64,000 nucleotides of DNA from Myotis daubentonii (taxonomy: Eukaryota; Chordata; Mammalia; Chiroptera; Vespertilionidae). The DNA is taken from positions 75,211,469 to 75,275,468 of the forward strand of contig NC_081847.1 of NCBI RefSeq assembly GCF_963259705.1. The letters run 5' to 3'. The position numbers and the translations under genes were made by a program. Below the pieces are notes generated by a model. It saw only the letters and a list, made by a program, of their open reading frames with translations. It was not told where the DNA came from and ran no database searches. Of the stretch, positions 22,361 to 32,820 are shown piece by piece; positions within the stretch are counted from its first letter, which is position 1; the number at the start of each line of letters is the position of its first letter.

Positions 22361-23187
22361 CAACCGACCAAACAAAACACTGCAGGTGTACTCATGACCT
22401 GGGTGCATCAGCAAATGTCTACATGGCGGACAACACCCTCTCCTATTAAGACCTCTTTTGCTCTGGCCAGATCAGACAAAGGAAGCCATTATTTAACTCT
22501 CTTCCTTTAGTCTGTTCATGCAAATGAGACTAGACAAAAACAGGATTCCACAATCAGACTAACCCTGATTAGCAGGGTGTAGAAACCAGTTGCATTACCT
22601 GCCAATGAACTAGGAATCTGGGATAATTATCAGTTGTCTTCTCTGTCCCTACTCCAGGATATTAGATTGCTAAAGTATTGTCAATACACCCATCTGATGA
22701 AATTAAGCCCATGGGGCCACTAGAGTTAATATCAGGGATGAATCCAGAAATGCAACGAAGGCCTTCTTTGGCAGAGAAGCAGAGAACCAAGGTCACTGTC
22801 TAAATAGCTCAAGCTTTTTCTTTGAAAAGAGACAGCTAAAGGCACATGAGAAGATCTGCGATTTCTGGCAAGTGTCCTCATTCACACTATAGAGAGAGTA
22901 ACGTCAACATTCATAATGCTAAGGAGGGGGTGACCCTGATGCTTGCTGTTTTATGTCTTCTATCTTTTAAGTGAATATTTTCCTTTACAATTTGGATCAT
23001 GTACTTTTCTCCACACAAAAAATAGCTTTAGGTACATTACTTGTGACATACTCCCAGAGTTAAAGAGAAAAATGCCTGAAAGAAAAAAAAAGGGAAAAAA
23101 AGGTACTCAAGCAATCACCAAATAAAAGTTGTTTATATTTAGTTAATACTAAGAACACAGATATCCTAAAGAAGAGACAATTAAGAA

Positions 23188-23574
23188 ACTATTTATTCTA
23201 AACAGGATTTTGACCATAAAAACTAGTGATTCAAAGCTCTTAAACAGAAAAACACACAAATCTAGGAAAATGCAAAACATATATTATCTCTTACCAGAAT
23301 TTACCTCTTTAAGAGATATCAATGTTAAAAATGTGCAAAGAAACTGTACCCATAGTGTTTAAACCATAAAACCAATAGCCAGTTTATATATGACAAAAAC
23401 AAAATTAAAGCATGTAAAATAATGTGCAGTTTATAGAATTCAAAGAAAATCAGGGTGACTAAAAGTCAGGCAAAGGAAAACAATTAGGGACAGGAGACAT
23501 TTTGCAGAGCAGGATGCTCTGATGATGTCTATTGCAAGCCTGGAGGAACCCAGGAGGCTCTGAACACTGAGCGG
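23188..23574 (-). terminator. FAM83D 3' UTR with candidate poly(A) signal
   Basis: The first clear AATAAA on the gene strand after the stop is the reverse complement of TTTATT at 23192-23197. U-rich sequence lies downstream. The resulting 3' UTR would be about 0.4 kb. A later site cannot be excluded. Confidence 0.35.
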
Positions 23575-24547
23575 TCACTGATAGGAGGGAGAGAGTGTAA
23601 TATCTCGAATAGCCAGTAAATTAACTGGTGCTCTGGTAAAATTTCCAGAATTAAAGCCAATATAGTTCTCAGTAAGAACTGTTCTCCTTGACAACATGGC
23701 CAGCATATGGTGGAGCCGGGACCTGATGGCAGAAAAGTGAAACTGCCGCTCTTTATTCAAGTTTCTAAATGAGTCAAAGTGGGGGGTGCCCCAGTACTTG
23801 GAATGTCCAGGAAGGATGAGGTCGGTGGTTCTGATGGAAGTCTGGGAGCCGATGGAGCTTGCCACAGAGCCTTGGGAAGACAGCGAGGAGTACGATTTCA
23901 AACTGGAAGATCTGGAGACAGACATCTTTGATACAGGCGACCCTTCTTTAGACTGGGTTCCCTGAGAAAAGACAACATTCTCGTCCACATAAGTCTGGGT
24001 GGTGGCCGACATGAACCGAACCATGGTTTGCGAGCTCGCTGCCCTGGTGGCAACTGTGGTTTGGGTCCCAGCACTAGTTATGGCGGTGCTGGTTTGTGTT
24101 CCCGAGTCACTCATGCGCACCACTGGCGCCTCCTCTCCTGGCTCTGTCTGAGTGGCGGCATCAGTCACCTTTCCACCTTCTGGTTCTTCCTTGTGGCTGT
24201 TAAAGTAGTCTTCCTCACTGATGGTGGAAGACTCAGAGTCGTGGCGCCTGGCCTCTGCCCTGGCCTTGGTGGGTGCCCCACACAGCAGCTCGGCCTTCTT
24301 GGGGGTGCTTGAGAGCCTGGCCAGCCGCTGCCGCAGCAGATTGCCCAACGTGAGCTCCTTGGACGATGGTTTCCGGTCAACTAGATGGTCAAACTTGCCG
24401 CTGATCTGGAAGCTGGACAGGAGTTTGGAGCTGATGGGCTTTGATTGCGCATACAGGATTCGGAACTCCAGATCAAAGTGTTCAACCACTTGGCCAGACA
24501 GAATGACCAAATTACTGCTATTTAATTTGCCATCTGTCCATGTAAAA
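23575..24547 (-). CDS. FAM83D: FAM83D coding exon 4 (last)
   Basis: It encodes residues 257-580 (first codon split AG|T), starting [19 protein letters not shown] and ending ITLSPSYQ before TGA at 23575-23577. It completes the DUF1669 domain; F281 in VVEHFDLEF corresponds to human F283, needed for CK1-alpha binding. The disordered tail has a cluster of TQT-type motifs ([24 protein letters not shown], plus SQT/TQS variants). Such motifs bind dynein light chain DYNLL1, which FAM83D recruits to the spindle. The acceptor is TCCTCAAG at the high end. The length agrees with human (585 residues). Confidence 0.95.
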
Positions 24548-26609
24548 CTTGAGGATTAAAAACAAACAGACACTGGTAAGAATAAGCAACTTTAGTCTTT
24601 TCTTAGGTCAATCTGAGTAATAAAGCCCAGATATCCTGCTACATAAGATTCATAACTCTGATGACAGCATACCTATCATGTAGTTTATAAATTCAGCCTT
24701 AACACAGGCATATGACATATATAGGTTAACATAAAAGTTAAAAGACCAACTGTTTAACCAACACACTACAACCTACACACCCTCAACCTCAGTTTTTAAA
24801 AACTAGAAAGGATTTCTAAAATGTTTGGCCAGTGCCCTAATTTTCGAAGTGAGGAAATGGCTAGTGGTTTCACAGAAGGAAACTATGGTGGACCCCAGAC
24901 CAGGCCCAGTCCTTAAGTATGGCCAGTGCAGTGCTGTTATTCTAACCGTGACGCTGTTGTTGAAAGCACATTCAGAGCGGAGTAGGCCATGTGCCCCTGA
25001 CTGTCCAGCATCCCTCCTCCTTCCTCTGGTGACGAACCCACCTCTATCCTCGCCAAGAAGGTCTTCATTTATGCGCCTCTCCAATTACAAGAGCATATTA
25101 CCAGGATGGCCAGACTATCCTATCCCCTTGGATATGGGGAGCTACCCAGGGTAGACATGTGACCCACCTCAGGCCAAGTAATTTTTCAAGGATTAAAAGC
25201 AGCGCTGAGAGAAATAAAGTCTCTCTCTTTGGGGGACAGCTATGAAAGGCCTCATGAGAAAGCCTAGATCTATGCCTTCAAATGGAGAGCTGACTGAGAC
25301 TAAAGACCAACTGGAGAAAAGAAGAACCAGAAGACAGTGTTCAGATAAATGGATGGCCTCTAGGTCAAAAAGAGCTGAAAATCTTTCGACATTTTTAAGT
25401 CACAGGAGTCAAAAAATTCCATCTGCATAGCTTGAGTTAGCTTTCTGCACTTGCAATCACCGCACTGAGAGAGAAGAGTCTTTTGAAAACCCTCAATGAG
25501 ATCACCTATCTATCCCAGGATTATAAAAATGTCTGTAACAAATGAAAGCTATCATCATCTTCATCCTCAATGGTAGCATACTGCATCTGTAGTGGGTAGT
25601 TTTTATATTTTCGAATAGCTAAAAACCAGTTGAGCTAAGTTTGGCTAATACAGATCAAACTACTTTGGGTGAAAAACCCACATTCCTCCAGTTATTTAAA
25701 AATTTCTTATGAAAGGAAGTTTCAGGAAGAGTGTGACTTTTTCCGCAGCATTGAAGGAACTGTTTGAGAAGAAAGGCATCAAGGCTTTCTTCATTTTACC
25801 GCGTTCATCGTCCACAAATCTTTCCACCTTTACCCAGGGCTGACACATAATTATCACTCAAGAATGCGTTTCTTCAAAAATGAGTTTTTTATTTTTAAAC
25901 TCTACAGACACACCTCATGCACCCATCAGACGATCAAATGCAGAGCTGGCCAAACATCGAAGCCGCAGGAGAAAAAACGGCATGTCTTAACTTCTGGAGA
26001 TTAGTGTTAACCACTCATTACCTCCACCCTCTATTCAACTTCTCTGCACTCTCCCTTAAGATGCCGTTGCCAATGTGAGACTTCAAAGGTGGAGGCAGAG
26101 CATGGATCAGTACTTTCTAAAGCACAAGATTACAAGCCTTGAAGCAAGGTGAAGGAGTTACGTGTAAGCTGACAGCGTCAGCTCTGCCCTCTACTCTGAT
26201 GCCCATGGCTGTGACTGCCCTTACCACCAAGTGAGCAGGGACAAGGTGTTCAAAGTACCCAGGAACCAGACTTGAGACTGGTCCTACCACTGTTAGTCCT
26301 AATTCATCCACTGTGGGCCTAGCTGCGGCTTGAATCTAAGATTTGCTCGCCGTGGGGTCTCCAGACAAATTTCAACCTCTGCACTTCAGTTCTGTAGACC
26401 ACAGGGCAGGGGAGGTGACCCCAACCTCAACTACCTTCTGTAGGAGGAGGTATTGATTAACCTACTCACATACAGATGCACACATCTCAGAATGCCTGGC
26501 CATAAAGCCTGGCGTTGGGGGATGGGAGGGTGGGGAAACTTCTGCCTTTACATAGCATGCTCCTCCTAAAAAATTTAGATTAATAGGCAATGGCAGGTGG
26601 GAAACTTAC
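24548..26609 (-). other. FAM83D intron 3
   Basis: A 2.06-kb intron in phase. No recognised repeat or RNA was found in it. Confidence 0.75.
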
Positions 26610-26734
26610 CTGTAGGAGCCTGTAGCCACTCGAATGCCATCAATCAATGTGAACTTTTCATGAACCTTCCCAACAATTTTAGTTCCTGATCTTGCATAGT
26701 AGATATTTCCTGTAATAGTCCGAACTGTCATCAG
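26610..26734 (-). CDS. FAM83D: FAM83D coding exon 3
   Basis: It encodes residues 216-256 plus two bases of Ser257, from [17 protein letters not shown] to ATGSY. It carries HEKFTLIDG (residues 240-248), the single HxKxxxxD motif of the pseudo-phospholipase-D fold of DUF1669. D247 matches human D249, which with F283 is required for CK1-alpha binding. A second HKD motif is absent, so phospholipase activity is not expected. The acceptor is CAACAG and the donor GTAAGT (26604-26609). Confidence 0.95.
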
Positions 26735-27649
26735 CTGTTGGCAGGAGAGTGTGGAAAAAAGAAATGAATAATCTAGTGAACAAATGATTAAGACAAGAGG
26801 GCTTAGTTTACAATTCCCAAACAGACAAATTTATTGGCCAATGAATGGTTCACAGTCCCCATTCAGGAGCTCAACTAATGCTTCACATTTAGTCCAGCTT
26901 CTCATATGCCCATTTCTTATCTTTATTTTTGAGACCCTTAGTTCATGTGTACATGTACTCTAAAAGAAGACTCACTTTTTGATGATACTAAACAATAGAA
27001 TCTAGGAAATGACTTTTTAAATAAAACATGGGGATTAAATTATCAAAGGAAACACACTAGTAATAAGTAACATCTTAACAAAGGTTTAAAGAAGCTAAGT
27101 TGATATTTCTCCTACTTTTGTCTAATAGAATCACCAGTAAACAACCCATCCTCACCCACACACAACAATGGGTCTAGAGAACATACAATGAGCCTTTTCT
27201 AATACAGGACTTGAGGCAGCAAACATTCATATCACATGTGGCTTAATCAGCAATGTCATATTTCCTACAAGTATGTATTTACCAGAAAAGTACAATGGAA
27301 TCACTCTGGGATTATATACTGCATGTATATGAATAATTATCTTTGTAAAATGACACACGTAAATGTATATACAATGGTATATAAACTACTAAGACAACCT
27401 GCATTCTTTGGGGCAGATCAGTATAACTAAATATTTTTAGAAATCTTACACATTCAAATTAAATGTTTAAGATTTTTGTTTGATTCTCTCATTTACTCTA
27501 CAAAGAAAGCCCCTATGTACCAGGCCTTGAGATAAAAGAGATATAAGGCATGCTTCTTGTGATAAGGTACACTCCTGACCTGCAAGGACTAGATAGGAGA
27601 AAAGTAATGAATGATTAAAAAATTATAGCAAGACTAAATCATCCAGAGA

Positions 27650-28130
27650 AGTGAAAATCTATGTCTACACAAAAACTTGTACACAAATATTCATAGTATC
27701 TATTCATAACAATAAAAGACTGGAAATTGTTCTAATGCTTTTCAGTGGGTGAACAGTTAAACAACCATACCATGATACTACTCCGCAATTAAAAGGAACA
27801 AACTATTGGATACACACAACAATTTGGATGGATCTCAAGGGCTTTATGCTGAGGGAAAAAAGCCAATATCAAAAGGTCAGATACTACATGGTTCCATTTA
27901 TGTAACATTCCCTAAATGATAAAATTATAGAGATGGGGAACAAGTAGTGATTTCCAGGGTTAAACATGGTAGGAGGAGGGTAGAGAGGGGAGTGGATGTG
28001 ACTATAAAGGTGTAGCAGGAGGGAGATCTCAATGGTACAGAATAGCTCTATATCTTGGTGGTAGTGGTGCTCATATGTACACGTGACAAAATGGCACAGA
28101 ACTATAGACACACACTGTACCCATGTCCAT
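27650..28130 (+). repeat. Old L1 3' end (L1M type)
   Basis: Contains the typical TTTGGATGGATCTCAAGGGC, then AAAAAGCCAATATCAAAAGG and a later stretch ending near the Helitron start. The coding frame is gone. Confidence 0.6.
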
Positions 28131-28145
28131 TTCCATCTTTTGCTA

Positions 28146-29199
28146 TCCTATCTAATAAAAGAGAAAAATGGTAATTGGCGTACGATGATACCCTTTTCAT
28201 TGGCTAATCAGGGCTATATGCAAATTAACTGCCAACTATGATTGGCAGTTAACTGCCAACTATGATTGGCAGTTAACTGCCAACAAGATGGCGGCTAATT
28301 TGCATATGTAGGCACAATGCAGGGAGGCGAAAGGGAAAGCAGGAAGAAGCCCCCTGCCACTGACAGTGATCGGAAACCCAGGGGGGAGCTAAGAGCTGGG
28401 GGACAGGGCAAAGGCGGCCCCAGGCCGCCTTTGCCCTGCCCCCCAGCCATGATCGGAGAATCAGGTGCCTTTGCCGCCCTGGCCAGTGATAGCAGGAAGT
28501 AGGGGTGGAGCCAGCGATGGGAGCTGGGCACGGTCGAAGCTGGCAGCCCCAGGAGCTAGGGGTGCCTTGCCTGGGCCTAAAGCGGAGCCCACGATCGCGG
28601 GGCCGCTGCAGCTGCGGGTCCCCGCTGCCCGGGTCGGACGCCTCAGCCAGAGGCCTCAGGCCTGGTCAAGGGGCCGATCCGGTGATTGGTGATCGGAGGG
28701 TGATGAGGGTCAACTCCTCTGGCCGAGGCATCAGGCCTGGGTGGGGGGCGGAGCCGGGGATTGGGGGGATATGATGGTCCCCTTGCCCAGGCCTGAAGCC
28801 TGGGTCAGAGGCGTCAGGCTTGGGCGGGGGGTGGAGCAAGCGATCAGAGGGAGATGGGGGTCCCCTGCCCAGGCATGATTCCTGGGCCAGAGGCCTCAGG
28901 CCTGGGCGGGGGCCAGAGCCAGTGATCGGGGGGATATGGGGGTCCCCTGTCCAAGCCTGACACCTCTGTCAGAGGCGTCAGGCCTGGGCAAGGGGCCGAT
29001 CAGGCGATCGGAGGGTGATGGGGGTCAACGCCTCTGGCCGAGGCATCAGGCCTGGGCAAGGGGCCGATCCTGCAATTGGAGGGTGATGGGGGTCAACGCC
29101 TGAGGGCTCCCAGTATGTGAGAGGGGGCAGGCTGGGCTGAGGGACACTCCCCCCCCACACACACACCCAGTGCACGAATTTCGTGCACCGGGCCCCTAG
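28146..29199 (+). mobile_element. HeliBat-type Helitron, 1.05 kb, GC-rich filler
   Basis: Starts TCCTATCTAATAAAAG after host A and ends CTAG before host T (29200). A perfect sub-terminal palindrome GTGCACGAATTTCGTGCAC lies at about 29170-29188. Near the 5' end are 2.4 tandem copies of a 24-bp palindromic unit (28227-28284). The right half carries a minisatellite (about 28645-29110). No Rep/helicase remains. Several GC-rich ORFs inside are not genes. Confidence 0.85.
28645..29110 (+). repeat. Minisatellite inside Helitron
   Basis: About six degenerate units of 68-83 bp, each starting near GGCCTCAGGCCTGGGC or GGCATCAGGCCTGGGC and ending with GGCCGAG or GTCAGAG. Two unit types are interspersed, one containing GGGTGATGGGGGTCAAC and the other GGATATGGGGGTCCCC. 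Confidence 0.7.
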
Positions 29200-29618
29200 T
29201 TGTACTATAAGTTACATAACCATTGGGGGGAACTGAGTGAAGGATCCATGGAAACTTCTGTATTATCAGCAATTCCTAGGAATCTATCATTTCAAAAATA
29301 AAAACAAAAGGCAAACCAAAGAAAACTATGGCAACACATAACATCATTTCAGTGGTATTCTTACCAAAATGCATGATCTGAATTTAACCATGAGGAAGCA
29401 TCAGAAACCTAAATTCTACAGAAAACTGGCTAGTGTTCTTCAAAACTATCAAGACCCTAAAAGACAAAGAAGGAGGAACAGTTCAGGATGAGAGGAAGCA
29501 AAGGAGACATGACAACTATATGCCAGCTATGGTCCTGGATTGAATCCTAGACAAGAAAAAGGACTTCCATGGAATGATTAGTGAGTTTTATGAGATCTTT
29601 AGCTCAGATAATATAGGG

Positions 29619-29853
29619 CAGTGATGGCGAACCTTTTGACCTCGGCGTGTCAGCATTTTGAAAAACCCTAACTTAACTCTGGTGCCGTGTTACATATAGA
29701 AATTTTTTGATATTTGCAACCATAGTAAAACAAAGATTTATATTTTTGACATTTATTTTATATATTTAAATTCCATTTAACAAAGAAAAATCAACCAAAA
29801 AAATGAGTTCGCGTGTCACCTCTGACACACGTGTCATAGGTTCGCTATCACTG
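29619..29853. mobile_element. hAT-type MITE
   Basis: The terminal inverted repeats CAGTGATGGCGAACCT and AGGTTCGCTATCACTG flank 235 bp without coding capacity. A perfect 8-bp target duplication ATATAGGG (29611-29618 and 29854-29861) identifies a hAT insertion. Confidence 0.88.
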
Positions 29854-29857
29854 ATAT

Positions 29858-30232
29858 AGGGTGTCCCAAAATTCACGCAAGATTTGAATTTTGCGAGAGC
29901 ATTAACAACAACAACAAAAAATAAAAGCCTAATTTTACTTGGTTTATTGAATCAGATTCCAATATCTGTTGCTCTTTGATTTCAATCCATTCAATTTGAT
30001 AAGCATTACCAAGTACCAATTATGGCCCAGGAACGGGGACAATGAAGACCAATGAAGACCACGGCTTTGCGTACGTGCCAGCAAAGCCGTGGAGGCCATT
30101 TACCCGATGTGCTATTCCATACATAACTCTATACTGTATGCTTTATGAATCAATAAAAAATTTACAATTTTTAATTATAAACCTGTGTTTTCTATCAAAA
30201 TTACTTCTTGCGTGAATTTTGGGATACCCTAT
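29858..30232. mobile_element. Mariner-type MITE
   Basis: The termini GGGTGTCCCAAAATTCACGC and GCGTGAATTTTGGGATACCC are inverted repeats with TA at the outer edges. Inside is a 12-bp stem hairpin (CCACGGCTTTGC at 30059-30070, GCAAAGCCGTGG at 30081-30092). No transposase ORF is present. The neighbouring hAT element inserted at its left end. Confidence 0.75.
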
Positions 30233-31639
30233 AGTATTATATCAAGTTTATTTCTTGATTTTTCAAATTTGTACTGAGATTTGTAAGATGTTAACATTTA
30301 GAGAACTTGGGCTACAAATATTCATGAATTTCTTATATTGTTTTTGTAACTCCTTTGTAAATCATAAATTGTTTTAAAATGGAAATTAATTTTTTTTAAA
30401 AGCTAGTAACTTCCATAAAGGTACACATGGAGCTGGCAGGGGAGGGCTTCCTGTAGAAGGTAATGATTCCTAAGCAGAGCTTCAAAGGATCAACATATAA
30501 TAAAAAGCATAAAAAATATCACTATGGGCAGATTTAGGCCTGATTTTGTGCATCTTGTCTCTTTGGCCCTTATATCAGAAAGTTTTACAGGCCTCTGTGA
30601 TTGTGGCCAAAGCACTTTTGAGGCCTATACACAAATGTGTGACCAAGTTCCTACAGACAGGACACCCAACAACTGAACCAGTTGCAGAGCCAGGACCTGG
30701 GGGAGGAAGTCAGCCCTGACTTGGTGAGGGCACATGTTCAACAGCATAGACACACCGGGTGTGAGAAGCAGCCAGCAAAGATGGTGCTCCCCTAGGAAGG
30801 AGTTAAGACATGATGAAAATTGGTGAGGCCAGAGGTACAGACCTCCTTTCAACTCCTCCTGCAGACATAAAAGACAACCATAAAGACACCAACCAGCACT
30901 GGGCAACTGAGTAGGCAGACAGTACTCCTAGATTTCTGCCAAGTAGATGAATCACAGACAATCACTTGACCAAAGTGGTGGCTAGAACTAATCTGTGATT
31001 TTCCTGCTGATAACATACCACCTTAATTACAGAACGAGTGCCTTGAAATTAAACACTGATGCCTTCAATGTCCTCACATGGTTCTCTGTGAGCAGTCATA
31101 GATGAACATTTGGCTACAGGACAATGTGCTTTTCCATGCCTGATTTGCATATTCCTTGGGTTGACCTGATCTCATTTTTCATTTGATTGTTGGGTCACAT
31201 GGCTGGTTCATTTCTTTGGGTCTCCACGCTACAATCCTACCTCCACCGTGATTTGTTTTGTAGCATTAGCAACAAGTTGAAAATTACCTAATTAAACCCA
31301 ATCCTCGGTTTCCTCATTAGGGAAAACAACCAACAAGAACTCTGTGGGAGACGTTAAATAGCTAAAATTTTGCAAAACCAAATTGCTTGATAAGAACAAG
31401 GCAGCAACTGTATGTCCATTTACAATTACCCATATTTTTTGTTCATTCTGCTGTTTTATTTCCAGTACCTAGAATAGCTCATAGTAGGTGCTCATAGGCA
31501 ATGAACTAAGTTGATAAATTAAGCTCTGAAGCTCACAGGTTAAGTCTCTTAATTAAAAAAAAAAAGAAGAATGGTGTGACTATTTTTCTTGCCTCTTTCC
31601 ACTAAAGAGAGCAAGCTAGTTAAGTTGTACCACCTTAGA

Positions 31640-31871
31640 TTTTTATTTTTTATTTATTTTATTTATTTTTATTTTTATTGATTTCAGAGAGGAAGGGAGA
31701 GGGAGAGAGATAGAAACATCAATGATGAGAGAGAATCATCGATTGGCTGCCTCCTGCCCCCCATTGGGGATTGAGCCTGCAACCCAGGCATGTGCCCTTG
31801 ACCGGAATCGAACCCGAGACCCTTCAGTCCTCAGGCTGATGCTCTATTCACTGAGCCAAACCAGCCAGGGC
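31640..31871 (-). mobile_element. Ves SINE
   Basis: Reverse copy from an AT-rich tail (TTTTTATTGATTTCAG) to GAGCCAAACCAGCCAGGGC; contains GGAATCGAACCCGAGACC (box B reversed). Confidence 0.88.
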
Positions 31872-31885
31872 CAACCTTAGATTTT

Positions 31886-32106
31886 TAAAAAATATATTTT
31901 TATTGATTTCAGAGAGAAAGGGAGAAGGAGAGAGAGAGAGAGAAATATCAATGATGAGAGAGAATCATGGATGGGCTACATCCTGCACGCCCCTTATTCA
32001 GGATCGAGCCTGCAACCCAGGCATGTGCCCTTGAGAGGAATCAAACCTGGGACCCTTCAGTCTGCAGGCCGACTCTCTATCCACTGACCCAAACCAGCCA
32101 GGGCTA
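31886..32106 (-). mobile_element. Ves SINE, adjacent second copy
   Basis: Same orientation and layout as its neighbour, ending ACCCAAACCAGCCAGGGC. AACCTTAGA occurs on both sides (about 31873 and 32106), consistent with a separate insertion. Confidence 0.87.
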
Positions 32107-32652
32107 ACCTTAGACTTAAATACAGTCATGCTCAGAGCAAAGGCCATAAAAAGCCTAATTTTATAATGAGACATGAGAGACACCATGGGGCAGTGATGGT
32201 AGATGGGGAGTCAAACCCCAGTCCCACTAACTTTCCAGTTGTAGACACTGGATTCTCTGTGTCACCCTTTCCTGCCACTTACTTGATAAGGCTTCTGTGA
32301 GGATTAAATTGACTAACATTTGTCAAGAGCCCAGGCCAGTGCCCAGGACACCATAAATGTGGTCATTATGATTAAAATGAGAACCTACCAGCACTACAGT
32401 CAAAAGCAGCAGCATCCAAGGCAGCCTCTTGACGTGAACAGTCAGGCTCCTAGTTAGGAGGCAGCATGATGGGAGAGAGGGACAATGACTTGAATCCTGA
32501 CTGTCGTTTCTTTTCTGTGAGACTTCAGGCAAATCAATCACCTTGCTCATGGCCTCAGTTCCCTCTCTTATAATGGGGATACCACTGCTGACCGCTATGT
32601 AGATAGGTCCTATTTTTGATTGTGGTTAAATCAGACACAGTGTAACACAAAC

Positions 32653-32820
32653 CTTTTCTTGTTCAGGATGAACTTTCAGGTCCATACACATATCCAAAAA
32701 CTGAGAGAGTAGAGCTTGGTCCAGAAGGATGTATACAGCAACTCCCTGTTTCCGACATATTTCCTGCAGATCTCTGAAGATGTCGATGTCTGTGAATACA
32801 TCCATCACCACGGCAATCAC
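32653..32820 (-). CDS. FAM83D: FAM83D coding exon 2
   Basis: These 56 codons (residues 160-215) run from [17 protein letters not shown] to [11 protein letters not shown], the core of the DUF1669 pseudo-PLD domain. It is near-identical to human. The acceptor is CCCTGCAG and the donor GTTTGT (32647-32652). Both ends are phase 0. Confidence 0.96.

Larger units (their letters stand above)
16692..23190. other. DHX35-FAM83D intergenic region
   Basis: Between the DHX35 start and the FAM83D 3' end, this region contains the DHX35 promoter, a Ves SINE at 17545, a degraded Ves near 20925 and the FBXO6-like retrocopy. In 17800-20900 and 22370-23190 I see no gene; the sequence is AT-rich and mostly unassigned. 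Confidence 0.6.
26735..32652 (-). other. FAM83D intron 2
   Basis: A 5.9-kb intron containing an old L1 3' end, a 1-kb Helitron, a hAT MITE next to a mariner MITE, and two tandem Ves SINEs (each listed). The stretches 26735-27640 and 30235-31630 show nothing coding. Confidence 0.75.

Noticed and set aside
28295..29175. Several GC-rich ORFs between 28.3 and 29.2 kb as captured coding exons
   Set aside because: They lie in the Helitron minisatellite, shift type from unit to unit and have no protein signature that I recognise.
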